Of a stretch of 6,695 bases of DNA, positions 1-6,583 are shown piece after piece. The stretch lies in assembly GCA_030642325.1 (NCBI GenBank), contig DAOWNY010000104.1, forward strand, positions 1-6,695, in the 5' to 3' direction. A program made the translations under genes and the position numbers. The stretch is from Deltaproteobacteria bacterium (GTDB taxonomy: Bacteria > Desulfobacterota > DAOWNY01). Under the pieces are notes generated by a model, which was not told where the DNA came from, did no database searches, and was given only the letters and a program-made list of their open reading frames with translations. The stretch's first letter is position 1; the number at the start of each line of letters is the position of its first letter.

Positions 1-443
1 ATCACCTGAAGATGTCTTTAAAGGAGATTGATCATCTTTTAAATAAGGAGAGCGGGTTAAAGGGAATTTGCGGCACCAATGATATGCGGGAAGTTATAGA
101 GAAAAAAGATGCCGGCGAAACATTGGCAAAAACAGCTTTGGAGGTCTACTGTTATCGAATAAAAAAATATATCGGTGCTTACTTTGCCGCCCTGGAAAAT
201 TTGGATGCCCTCATTTTTACCGGGGGTATTGGTGAAAATTCCCCGGAGATTCGAAGGCTAAGCTGTCAGGGGCTTAGTAGACTGGGGATCGAGATTGATT
301 TGGAAAAAAACAATAAAACCGGAAACGGTATCAAAAAAATCAATCATTCTCGTGGAGAAGTTGAGATACTGGTTATCCCCACCAACGAGGAACTGCAAAT
401 CGCTCAGGAGACGGCAGGGGTGATTGATGGTGGGGGTAATTAA
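1..443 (+). CDS. ackA: Acetate kinase, C-terminal part (5' end outside window)
   Basis: Acetate kinase transfers phosphate between acetyl phosphate and ADP, giving acetate and ATP, or the reverse, in the cytoplasm. Only about 147 C-terminal codons of a roughly 400-residue protein are present. The frame is open from base 3 (His-Leu-Lys before the ATG at 12), so that ATG is an internal Met and not the start. Family landmarks seen: SGLKGICGTNDMR, the YRIKKYIGAY helix, the nucleotide-binding loop FTGGIGEN (from base 216), and IPTNEEL near the end, whose Glu corresponds to the Mg-binding Glu384 of the Methanosarcina enzyme (family knowledge). The short tail after AQET, rich in Gly, is unremarkable. 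The stop is TAA at 441-443. pgi follows after 98 bases with no obvious terminator between, so cotranscription is inferred. The related butyrate and propionate kinases are less likely given the close match to AckA motifs. Confidence 0.95.
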   Translation, partial: HLKMSLKEIDHLLNKESGLKGICGTNDMREVIEKKDAGETLAKTALEVYCYRIKKYIGAYFAALENLDALIFTGGIGENSPEIRRLSCQGLSRLGIEIDLEKNNKTGNGIKKINHSRGEVEILVIPTNEELQIAQETAGVIDGGGN

Positions 444-530
444 GGGGTAAACCTCCAAGAGGCCATAGGGTTGAAATACCGGAATACTGGTCGAAAGTAT
501 TGGATTTTTGGGATGAGTAATTCTATTTTC

Positions 531-544
531 GGAGGAATAGGGTG
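531..544 (+). promoter_or_regulatory. Ribosome binding site fixing the GTG start of pgi
   Basis: GGAGG at 531-535 lies six bases before GTG at 542-544. This strong Shine-Dalgarno with good spacing supports a GTG start. The encoded N-terminus (MDLTALMEWRNLERHF) lines up with the start of E. coli Pgi, and the next in-frame ATG (codon 7) has no comparable site. Confidence 0.8.
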
Positions 545-2155
545 GATTTAACCGCATTAATGGAATGGAGAAACCTCGAAAGACATTTTTTGGAAATGAA
601 GGATGTTCATATCAAAGAACTGTTTGGCAATGACCCGAAACGGGCGGAAAAATTTTCGATGGAGGCCCTGGGGTTGTATGTCGATATCTCAAAAAACCGG
701 ATTACCGAAGAAACGAAACGGCTCCTCATCGGTCTTGCCAGAGCAATGGGTCTCGAACAAGCAATAGATGATATGTTTAGCGGTAAAAAAATTAACGAAA
801 CAGAGGGCCGGGCTGTTTTACACACTGCACTGCGTAATCGCTCCCATCGACCCGTTTATGTTGATGGCAAGGATGTCATGCCGGAGGTTGACAAAGCCCT
901 TAAAAAAATGGCTGACTTTTCCGCAGCGGTCCGGTTGGGTGAATGGAAGGGGTTTGGCGGAAAAAAAATAAAAAACATCATCAACATCGGGATCGGTGGT
1001 TCCGACCTAGGGCCGGCCTTTGTTTGTGAAGCACTTAAGTATTACTCCAGCCGGAACCTCGATATTTGCTTTGTGTCCAACATTGATCCCACCCACATTA
1101 CAGAAACCCTCATGGATAAATCCCCCGAGGAGACACTTTTTGTAATTGCCTCAAAAACTTTCACAACCCAGGAAACCATGACCAATGCCCGCACCGCCAA
1201 GGAGTGGGTCCTTGGGCATTTCAGAGAAAACAAGGCCGTTGCTTCTCACTTTGTGGCGGTTTCCACTAATGAAAAAGCAGTAAGAGAATTCGGAATAGAT
1301 CCCAAAAACATGTTTATATTTTGGGATTGGGTAGGGGGAAGATATTCACTAACTTCCTCAATCGGCCTTCCCATCATGATTGCCGTCGGCCAGGATAATT
1401 TTTCAGGGCTTTTGGAAGGTTTTTTTAAGATGGACTGCCATTTCCACGATACCCCCCTTGAAAAGAACATTCCTGTTCTTTTGGGGTTAATTGGTATCTG
1501 GTATAACAATTTTTTCAGGGCACAATCCCATGCCATTTTACCTTACGACCAATATCTTCGCCGATTTCCTGCTTATCTCCAACAGGCGGACATGGAGAGT
1601 AACGGTAAAAGTGTTAATAAAGACGGTAAAAGAGTAACCTGCCAGACCGGCCCCGTTATCTGGGGGGAAGCTGGAACTAACGGACAGCACGCTTTTTATC
1701 AATTAATCCATCAGGGAACCAAGCTGATCCCGGCTGATTTTATCGGGTTTGCAAAGTCCTTGAACCCCAGGGGCGATCATCACCAAAAGCTGCTTTCCAA
1801 CCTTTTTGCCCAGACCGAAGCACTGGCTTTCGGAAAAAGTGAAAATGAGTTAAAAAATGAGGGGGAAGAGGAGCGGCTTATTCCTTATAAAAGTTTTACC
1901 GGTAATCGACCCACCACGACTATCATGGCCGAAAAACTCACCCCCGTCATTTTGGGTGAGCTTATCTCCCTTTATGAGCATAAAATTTTTACTCAGGGAG
2001 TAATCTGGAATATATATTCTTTTGATCAATGGGGGGTCCAGCTGGGAAAAGTTTTGGCCGGCCTGATTCTGCCCGAACTTTTTTGTGAAGATGACAAACT
2101 CAAACATGATTCTTCCACCAACAGCTTGATTGAATACTATAAAAAAAATAAATAA
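542..2155 (+). CDS. pgi: Glucose-6-phosphate isomerase
   Basis: Reversibly converts glucose-6-phosphate to fructose-6-phosphate in cytoplasmic glycolysis and gluconeogenesis. The 537-residue protein is close in length to E. coli Pgi (549) and aligns along its whole length from memory, with a shorter stretch near residues 432-450. Visible landmarks: phosphate-binding GIGGSDLG (150-157) and SKTFTTQET (204-212), signature 1 DWVGGRYSLTSSIG (262-275), MESNGK (351-356), NGQHAF (380-385) and signature 2 around FDQWGVQLGK (494-503). Catalytic and binding residues by equivalence to the rabbit enzyme: Lys205, Glu211, Arg267, Gln348, Glu352, His383, Gln496 and Lys503. One oddity is Gln500 in signature 2, where E. 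coli and mammalian enzymes have Glu; all catalytic residues remain, so the enzyme is expected to be active. The start is GTG with a good ribosome site. The fba gene begins 17 bases downstream, implying one transcript. Confidence 0.97.
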   Translation: MDLTALMEWRNLERHFLEMKDVHIKELFGNDPKRAEKFSMEALGLYVDISKNRITEETKRLLIGLARAMGLEQAIDDMFSGKKINETEGRAVLHTALRNRSHRPVYVDGKDVMPEVDKALKKMADFSAAVRLGEWKGFGGKKIKNIINIGIGGSDLGPAFVCEALKYYSSRNLDICFVSNIDPTHITETLMDKSPEETLFVIASKTFTTQETMTNARTAKEWVLGHFRENKAVASHFVAVSTNEKAVREFGIDPKNMFIFWDWVGGRYSLTSSIGLPIMIAVGQDNFSGLLEGFFKMDCHFHDTPLEKNIPVLLGLIGIWYNNFFRAQSHAILPYDQYLRRFPAYLQQADMESNGKSVNKDGKRVTCQTGPVIWGEAGTNGQHAFYQLIHQGTKLIPADFIGFAKSLNPRGDHHQKLLSNLFAQTEALAFGKSENELKNEGEEERLIPYKSFTGNRPTTTIMAEKLTPVILGELISLYEHKIFTQGVIWNIYSFDQWGVQLGKVLAGLILPELFCEDDKLKHDSSTNSLIEYYKKNK

Positions 2156-2172
2156 ACACAGAGGGCGATCAC

Positions 2173-3168
2173 ATGGCAATAAATTATCAAGAACTTGGTT
2201 TAGTAAATACCCGAGATATGTTCAAAAAGGCCATGGCAGGCAAGTATGCCGTGCCGGCTTATAATTTTAACAATTTAGAGCAGCTTCAGGCCATTATAAA
2301 CGGCTGCGGACAATCAGGATCACCTGTTATCCTGCAGGTTTCCAGCGGAGCACGCAAATACGCCAATCCCACCCTTCTTCGCAATATGGGAAAAGGTGCG
2401 GTGGAGATGGCCCGGGAGTCCGGCTATACCATCCCCATTGCCCTTCATCTGGACCATGGGGACAGTCTGGATTTGTGCATCTCCTGTATCGAAAACGGTT
2501 TTTCTTCGGTAATGATCGACGGCTCCCACCTCCCCTATGAAGAAAACATTCGACTCACCAAAGAGGTAGTGGATTACGCACATAAGCACGAAATCACCGT
2601 TGAAGGAGAACTGGGTGTCCTGGCCGGAATAGAAGATGATGTCGTGGCCGCAAAATCCGTTTATACCCAGCCTGATGATGTCGAAGACTTCGTAACAAAG
2701 ACCGGGGTTGACTCCCTTGCCATTTCAATCGGCACCTCCCACGGTGCTTTTAAATTTAAGCCCGAACAGTGCAGCTTGAACGAAAAGGGGTTGTTGGTTC
2801 CGCCTCCGCTACGTTTCGATATTCTGGAGGAGATCGAAAAGAGGATCCCGGGTTTTTCCATCGTTTTGCACGGATCAAGTTCCGTTCTTCCCGAATACGT
2901 TGATATTATCAATAAAAACGGCGGATCCCTGAAAGCGGCAGTCGGTATCCCCGAAGAACAGCTTAGAAAAGCAGCAAAATCCGCTGTCTGTAAGATTAAT
3001 ATCGACTCCGACGGACGTCTTGTCATTACTGCCATAATCAGGAAGGTATTAAAGGAAAAACCTGCTGAATTCGATCCCCGAAAATACCTGGGCCCTGCCC
3101 GTGATGAGCTTACACGCATGATTATTAAAAAGAATGAAAGGGTGCTTGGCAGTGCGGGAAAGTATTGA
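2173..3168 (+). CDS. fba: Class II (zinc) fructose-1,6-bisphosphate aldolase
   Basis: Cleaves or forms fructose-1,6-bisphosphate from dihydroxyacetone phosphate and glyceraldehyde-3-phosphate in the cytoplasm. The 331-residue protein has the class II TIM-barrel landmarks: FNNLEQLQA near residue 32, IALHLDHGDS (signature 1, with catalytic Asp94 and zinc ligand His95), VEGELGVLAGIE (143-154, signature 2, with Glu146 as the equivalent of a metal-site Glu), ISIGTSHGAFKF (His190), VLHGSSSV (His233), and INIDSD (275-280) in the substrate phosphate region. From memory it resembles the spirochaete/anaerobe-type aldolases more than E. coli FbaA; the Ala at the usual Gly position of signature 2 fits that group. 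ATG at 2173 has GAGGG at 2161-2165. Other ketose-bisphosphate aldolases (tagatose-bisphosphate, GatY/KbaY) share the fold, but the pgi neighbour favours the glycolytic role. It is probably the last gene of the ackA-pgi-fba unit. Confidence 0.93.
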   Translation: MAINYQELGLVNTRDMFKKAMAGKYAVPAYNFNNLEQLQAIINGCGQSGSPVILQVSSGARKYANPTLLRNMGKGAVEMARESGYTIPIALHLDHGDSLDLCISCIENGFSSVMIDGSHLPYEENIRLTKEVVDYAHKHEITVEGELGVLAGIEDDVVAAKSVYTQPDDVEDFVTKTGVDSLAISIGTSHGAFKFKPEQCSLNEKGLLVPPPLRFDILEEIEKRIPGFSIVLHGSSSVLPEYVDIINKNGGSLKAAVGIPEEQLRKAAKSAVCKINIDSDGRLVITAIIRKVLKEKPAEFDPRKYLGPARDELTRMIIKKNERVLGSAGKY

Positions 3169-3226
3169 TTAACCGGTTAAGATGCTCCATTGAATAAAAG
3201 CAACTGCAATTATTGCTGCCGGTTTT
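3169..3226 (+). terminator. Palindrome and weak candidate terminator after fba
   Basis: TTAACCGGTTAA (3169-3180), a perfect 12-base palindrome, abuts the fba stop. Further on, AGCAA (3199-3203) can pair with TTGCT (3213-3217), and AACCGG (3171-3176) can pair with CCGGTT (3219-3224), followed by only four T residues. This may terminate the upstream transcript, but the short stems and weak T tract make it uncertain. The palindrome could instead be a protein-binding site. Confidence 0.3.
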
Positions 3227-3318
3227 AAAAATTTCGACCTATGCGGTTAGGTGTTAGCTTTTGCATGAAACCATTCAACATCCGCTTGATCTCGTTACAT
3301 TTGCCGATCTAATTCCAA

Positions 3319-3430
3319 CTTAAGTTGAGCGATCAGCTGTCGGCACACAAACGTTTAGCTTTGAAAAACCGATGTATTACGCAAGCTTGAAATAACACCC
3401 AATGGGTGAAAATTTGTAATAGCAAAACAT
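3319..3430 (+). repeat. Dispersed repeat, copy 1, with nested hairpin
   Basis: This stretch matches 6584-6694 in the same orientation. By hand alignment the core (3353-3430 against 6616-6694) has about 6 substitutions and one single-base gap in 79 columns, about 91 percent identity; the preceding ~33 bases are less alike. Inside it, ATTACGCAAGCTT (3376-3388) pairs imperfectly with AAAATTTGTAAT (3409-3420) around a perfect inner stem CACCC/GGGTG (3396-3400 with 3404-3408). No coding potential is seen. The function is unknown; it may be a small non-autonomous mobile element or an intergenic repeat family. Confidence 0.8.
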
Positions 3431-3444
3431 TTTGTGATCATTTT

Positions 3445-3472
3445 GGCTAATAGCTAACTGCTAAAGGCTAAT
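3445..3472 (+). repeat. AGCTAA-type simple run
   Basis: The bases GCTAATAGCTAACTGC then TAAAGGCTAATC contain four GCTAA/GCTAA-like units. Similar words (GATCAGCTGTCGGC, GATTAGCTGTCAGC, GTTTAGCT) occur inside both dispersed repeat copies. It looks like a degenerate low-complexity tract attached to repeat copy 1. Confidence 0.45.
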
Positions 3473-3656
3473 CACGCAGGTCGAAAATCTTTGGAAAAGT
3501 TCTAAATTCGTTTTAAAATTTTGTTACTTTATGTTTCTCGCTATATCCTTTGATACCTGTTACCAGCCTTGCAAAAAGCCTCTTAGCAGGGATTGAGCCC
3601 CAATAAGCTTAATGCCCCGTCACGCATCAACTGACGCACCTTGCTTGTCTTTTTCC

Positions 3657-3724
3657 CTTTCTGCGGCATTACGACTTCAGCTACATAGAAAGACTATGCC
3701 CCTTCAGTCGTGCCTCGCAGAAAG
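3657..3724. repeat. Long imperfect inverted repeat (68-base hairpin)
   Basis: The left arm (3657-3688) and right arm (3694-3724) close on a 5-base loop AAAGA. Paired blocks are CTTTCTGCG with CGCAGAAAG (outer), ACGACT with AGTCGT (middle) and CATAG with CTATG (inner); they are separated by an unequal internal loop and an unpaired block of seven bases on each side. T-rich sequence on the left and an A run on the right extend the arms loosely. The arms are too long and regular to be chance. It could be the core of a palindromic mobile element or a structured RNA. It is not followed by a T run in the + direction; on the minus strand the stem is followed by a short T-rich stretch only after mismatched bases. 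Confidence 0.7.
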
Positions 3725-3766
3725 AAAAAAATACTGCGCAATTTTACGTCATTTGACACGTGACAT

Positions 3767-3826
3767 GGCATTGGTTGCCGCCCAAGATTGCAATTACTTT
3801 TTTTTAATTTGGCGGCATTAACTGCC
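3767..3826. repeat. Imperfect inverted repeat with T-tract loop
   Basis: The left arm GGCATTGGTTGCCGCCCAA (3767-3785) pairs, with small bulges, with the right arm 3809-3826 (TTGGCGGCATTAACTGCC). An inner AATTA (3792-3796)/TAATT (3805-3809) can also pair around a run of T residues. It stands 42 bases after the previous hairpin, so the two may be the ends or parts of one element. Confidence 0.55.
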
Positions 3827-3926
3827 TCTAGAAATATTCCCCTAAGATCTTGGAATTATAATAAAATTCTATTCCGCCAACCCTTTTGCACCCTTTATTT
3901 TTTTGCCGATGGGATTCACCGCCTAT

Positions 3927-3951
3927 CCGGATTTGTCACAAAAATCTCCGG
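3927..3951. promoter_or_regulatory. CCGGATTT hairpin upstream of proB
   Basis: CCGGATTT (3927-3934) pairs with AAATCTCCGG (3942-3951) with one bulged base. CCGGATTT also recurs directly at 3948-3955. It sits just upstream of the candidate extended -10 of proB and could be an operator or an end of the repeat-rich region. The role is inferred from position only. Confidence 0.35.
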
Positions 3952-3956
3952 ATTTC

Positions 3957-4000
3957 TGCTATGATTACTTTCAATTTTTGTCCATTGAACCAGGTATAAT
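3957..4000 (+). promoter_or_regulatory. Candidate proBA promoter (two alternative -10 sites)
   Basis: An extended -10, TGCTATGAT (3957-3965), would start transcription near 3972 and give a leader of about 50 bases; TTGTCA at 3933-3938 resembles a -35 but its 21-base spacing is too long. A consensus TATAAT at 3995-4000 would start near 4007, inside the ribosome site of proB and without a good -35. The first is the more workable choice. Both are inferences from sequence words. Confidence 0.4.
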
Positions 4001-4021
4001 TTAAAAAGAGGATTTAAAAAA

Positions 4022-5155
4022 ATGCAGGATAAGGACTTGCGGGAAAAAATTTTAGCAGGAGTAAAAAAGATAGTAATTAAAATTGGTAGTGGGGTATTGA
4101 CCGCGCATGACGGTTTGAACCTTCCGGTTATTGAGGGGTTAGTCCGGGGAATTTCCGGATTGCATGATGCCGGATTTAGGGTTGTTGTAGTCTCGTCCGG
4201 GGCGATTGCTGCGGGAATGAAGCGGATGAACTTTTCTAAAAGACCGGACAATATACTTGCGAAGCAAGCAACTGCGGCAGTGGGACAGGGAAAATTAATT
4301 TTGACCTATGAAAAGGCATTTGAAAATTATCAGAAGAAAGTTGCCCAGATTTTACTTACCAGGGATGATCTAACTAACCGAAGGCGATACCTGAATGCCT
4401 GCAATACTATTTTTACCCTGGTTGAATGGGAGGTAATTCCCATCATCAATGAAAACGACACGGTGGTGGCGGAAGAAATTAAATTCGGCGACAATGATAA
4501 TCTCTCGGCATTGGTGGCAAGCCTGGTGGAAGCTGATCTGGTTATAAATTTTACCGATACGGACGGACTCTATGATTGCGACCCGAAAAAAGATGGTAGT
4601 GCCCATCAAATTTTTTTGGTGGAAAAAGTGACTCCCGAAATAGAAAAATGTGCAAGTTCCTCTGTCGGCACTTTTGGCCGGGGGGGTATGCTCAGCAAGG
4701 TTCAGGCGGCAAAAAAACTTGCTCTTTCGGGAATTCCTACTATAATAGCTAACGGGAAATTAGACAACATTATTGATAGAATATTTCAGTATGAAACTGT
4801 GGGAACTCTATTTTTACCAAACCAAAAAGCACTCTCAAAAAGAAAGCACTGGATTGCTTTTACTCTCAATCCAAAAGGGGATATCCTGATAGATGGCGGA
4901 GCCAAGAAGGTTATCCTAAAAAACGGTAAAAGTCTTTTGCCGTCAGGTGTCTTGGAAGTGAGGGGAAAATTTAAGATCGGGGATTCGGTCAGGTGTCTTG
5001 GAAGTTGCGGGGAGGAGATTGCGGTGGGTTTGGTAAATTACGATTCGTCGGAAATAAATAAAATAATGGGTCTTAAGACTTCGGAGATTGAAGATAAGTT
5101 GGGTTATAAATATTTCGATGAAATAATCCACCGGGATAATTTAGTCGTATTATAA
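4022..5155 (+). CDS. proB: Glutamate 5-kinase (AAK kinase domain plus PUA domain)
   Basis: Phosphorylates L-glutamate with ATP to glutamyl-5-phosphate, the first step of proline synthesis and usually the step inhibited by proline. The 377 residues match the two-domain bacterial form (E. coli 367). Amino acid kinase domain, about 12-260: VIKIGSGVLT with Lys20, VVSSGAIAAG (57-66), KQATAAVGQGKL, INENDTV (142-148), FGDNDNLSA (155-163), FTDTDGLYDCDP (177-188) and GTFGRGGMLSKVQAA (216-230). A C-terminal PUA domain (about 286-357) includes GDILIDGGAKKVIL and the LLPSGVLEVRGKF segment; the LGYKYFDEIIHRDNLVVL tail ends as in E. coli. AAGAGG at 4006-4011 precedes ATG at 4022, with a slightly long 10-base spacer of A and T; TGA upstream in frame at 3986 limits earlier starts. 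proA follows after 10 bases, making a proBA operon. Confidence 0.97.
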   Translation: MQDKDLREKILAGVKKIVIKIGSGVLTAHDGLNLPVIEGLVRGISGLHDAGFRVVVVSSGAIAAGMKRMNFSKRPDNILAKQATAAVGQGKLILTYEKAFENYQKKVAQILLTRDDLTNRRRYLNACNTIFTLVEWEVIPIINENDTVVAEEIKFGDNDNLSALVASLVEADLVINFTDTDGLYDCDPKKDGSAHQIFLVEKVTPEIEKCASSSVGTFGRGGMLSKVQAAKKLALSGIPTIIANGKLDNIIDRIFQYETVGTLFLPNQKALSKRKHWIAFTLNPKGDILIDGGAKKVILKNGKSLLPSGVLEVRGKFKIGDSVRCLGSCGEEIAVGLVNYDSSEINKIMGLKTSEIEDKLGYKYFDEIIHRDNLVVL

Positions 5156-5165
5156 GAGGGGCAAG

Positions 5166-6431
5166 ATGCAAAGTTCATTGTTAAATGGAGAGATAGCAAA
5201 GATTGCTAAGGCGGCCAGGGAGGCTTCAAGGGTGCTGGCAACACTTTCTTCTGAAAATAAAAACAGGGCGCTTTTAAGGATGTCTGATGAACTCATCCAG
5301 GAAAAAGAGACCCTCATTCTGGAAAATCGGAAGGATTTGGAATATGCCGGCGCCAAAGGATTATCAGATGCCTTTCTTGATCGTTTGACTCTTAGTGAAT
5401 CCAGGATTCATGAAATGGCCTCGGGACTGAAAGATATTGCCAAGCTTCCTGACCCGGTGGGGGTAGTTACCAAAATGTGGAGACGCCCCAATAATCTTTC
5501 GGTGGGTAAGGTAAGAATTCCTTTGGGAGTAGTGGGGATTATATATGAGTCTCGTCCCAATGTTACTGCTGATGCGGCGGGGCTTTGCCTGAAGGCGGGA
5601 AATGCCGTCATTCTTCGGGGAGGATCAGAATCAATCCATTCCAATCAGGCAATAGCCAGGATTATAAAAAAGGCCGGGAGCGAATTTGACATTCCCCAGG
5701 GGGCCATTCAGATGATCCCCACCACAAGGAGGGAAGCGATCAATGAAATGCTGAAGATGGATGAGTATATTGATCTCATAATTCCCAGGGGAGGGGAGAG
5801 TTTGATCAGGTTCGTGGTGGCTAACTCCAGGATTCCGGTTATTAAACATTATAAAGGGGTTTGTCATATTTACGTTGACGCCGGTGCAGACATGGCGATG
5901 GCCGAAAAGATCTGTCTTAATGCCAAAGTGCAACGTCCCGGAGTTTGTAATGCCGTGGAGACACTTCTTGTCCATCAAGACATTGCCCAACAATTTCTTC
6001 CCTCAGCAATTAAGAAGCTGCAGGCTGCCCGGGTTGAAGTTCGTGGATGTAAAACAACCTGTCATATTGTTTCGGAAATAGCTTTTGCCGATGAGGATGA
6101 TTGGTACACTGAATATTTGGACTTAATTTTATCAATCAGGGTAGTGGGTGGGGTTGAGGAGGCGATGGACCACATTTCACAATACGGTTCCCAGCATACC
6201 GAGGCAATAATTACCTCAAGTTATGACAATTCACGGAAGTTTTTAAACGGGGTTAATTCTTCGGTGGTAATAGTAAATGCTTCAACTAGATTCAGTGATG
6301 GACATCAATTGGGATTAGGGGCGGAAATCGGTATCAGCACCACCAAGCTTCATGCCTTTGGACCGATGGGAGTAGAAGATTTGACTACAACAAAGTTCAT
6401 TATTTACGGTGAAGGCCAGATCAGGCAATGA
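5166..6431 (+). CDS. proA: Glutamate-5-semialdehyde dehydrogenase (gamma-glutamyl phosphate reductase)
   Basis: Reduces glutamyl-5-phosphate with NADPH to glutamate-5-semialdehyde, which cyclises to pyrroline-5-carboxylate for ProC. The product of ProB is labile, so the two enzymes are thought to cooperate closely (family knowledge). The protein is 421 residues, against about 417 in E. coli, of the aldehyde dehydrogenase superfamily. Landmarks: IPLGVVGIIYESRPNVTADAAG (118-139) and LKAGNAVILRGGSES (142-156) of the cofactor domain, IPRGGESLI (206-214), the catalytic loop NAKVQRPGVCNAVETLL with nucleophile Cys261, and the ProA signature region ending YGSQHTEAI (340-348). C-terminal LGLGAEIGISTTKLHAFGPMGVEDLTT (382-408) is also typical. 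GAGGGG (5156-5161), directly after the proB stop, is the ribosome site, spaced four bases from the ATG. A terminator-like hairpin follows the stop, so this is probably the last gene of the operon. Confidence 0.98.
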   Translation: MQSSLLNGEIAKIAKAAREASRVLATLSSENKNRALLRMSDELIQEKETLILENRKDLEYAGAKGLSDAFLDRLTLSESRIHEMASGLKDIAKLPDPVGVVTKMWRRPNNLSVGKVRIPLGVVGIIYESRPNVTADAAGLCLKAGNAVILRGGSESIHSNQAIARIIKKAGSEFDIPQGAIQMIPTTRREAINEMLKMDEYIDLIIPRGGESLIRFVVANSRIPVIKHYKGVCHIYVDAGADMAMAEKICLNAKVQRPGVCNAVETLLVHQDIAQQFLPSAIKKLQAARVEVRGCKTTCHIVSEIAFADEDDWYTEYLDLILSIRVVGGVEEAMDHISQYGSQHTEAIITSSYDNSRKFLNGVNSSVVIVNASTRFSDGHQLGLGAEIGISTTKLHAFGPMGVEDLTTTKFIIYGEGQIRQ

Positions 6432-6439
6432 TTTATTGT

Positions 6440-6472
6440 AACCGTTCACAGTTCTCAGTTCACGGTTTTTTT
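6440..6472 (+). terminator. Likely rho-independent terminator of proBA
   Basis: AACCGT (6440-6445) pairs perfectly with ACGGTT (6462-6467), and the T run continues to 6472, seven T in all. The loop of 16 bases contains AC and GT that can add pairs. It lies nine bases after the proA stop. The stem is short (6 pairs) and part AT, so termination may be partial. The loop is built from GTTCAC repeats (6444-6449 and 6458-6463). Confidence 0.65.
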
Positions 6473-6583
6473 CAATAAAATGAATCTTATAACGATAAAA
6501 AACATGTTTAATATCGATTCCGATTCCGTAGTTTTTTTTAAATTGTTCAAGGTTTTAAAAATCTTTAAAAGAAGAACTCATAG

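Larger units (their letters stand above)
3169..4021. other. 853-base intergenic region without a convincing gene
   Basis: Stop codons are frequent in all frames. The longest open frame (3612-3821, 69 codons) has no recognisable protein, lies across two long hairpins and has no ribosome site I can see, so I do not call it. The region holds, in order: a palindrome after fba, copy 1 of a dispersed repeat (3319-3430), an AGCT-type simple run (about 3445-3472), a small hairpin around 3566-3590, two long imperfect hairpins (3657-3724 and 3767-3826), a minor AT hairpin (GAATT 3853-3857 with AATTC 3865-3869), a CCGG hairpin (3927-3951) and candidate proB promoters. Its length and structure suggest accumulated mobile or repetitive DNA, or a structured RNA. 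Confidence 0.7.

Noticed and set aside
12..443. ATG at 12 as the true start of a short 143-residue protein
   Set aside because: The frame is open to the window edge and the sequence matches the C-terminal part of acetate kinase, so it is a truncated gene at the window border, not a small gene.
2661..3119. 152-codon minus-strand open frame inside fba
   Set aside because: It lies wholly within a well-supported gene and encodes no recognisable motif; an antisense shadow.
3319..3430. CRISPR array or tRNA in the repeat regions
   Set aside because: There are only two copies 3.27 kb apart, without regular spacers, and no cloverleaf or CCA-type acceptor could be drawn.
3612..3821. 69-codon open frame in the fba-proB gap as a real gene
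   Set aside because: It spans two long hairpins, has no clear ribosome site, a composition set by the inverted repeats, and no recognisable protein beyond a ten-residue resemblance.
3975..4000. Strong sigma70 promoter with TATAAT at 3995
   Set aside because: There is no reasonable -35 at 16-18 bases, and the implied start near 4007 falls within the proB ribosome site; kept only as a low-confidence alternative.
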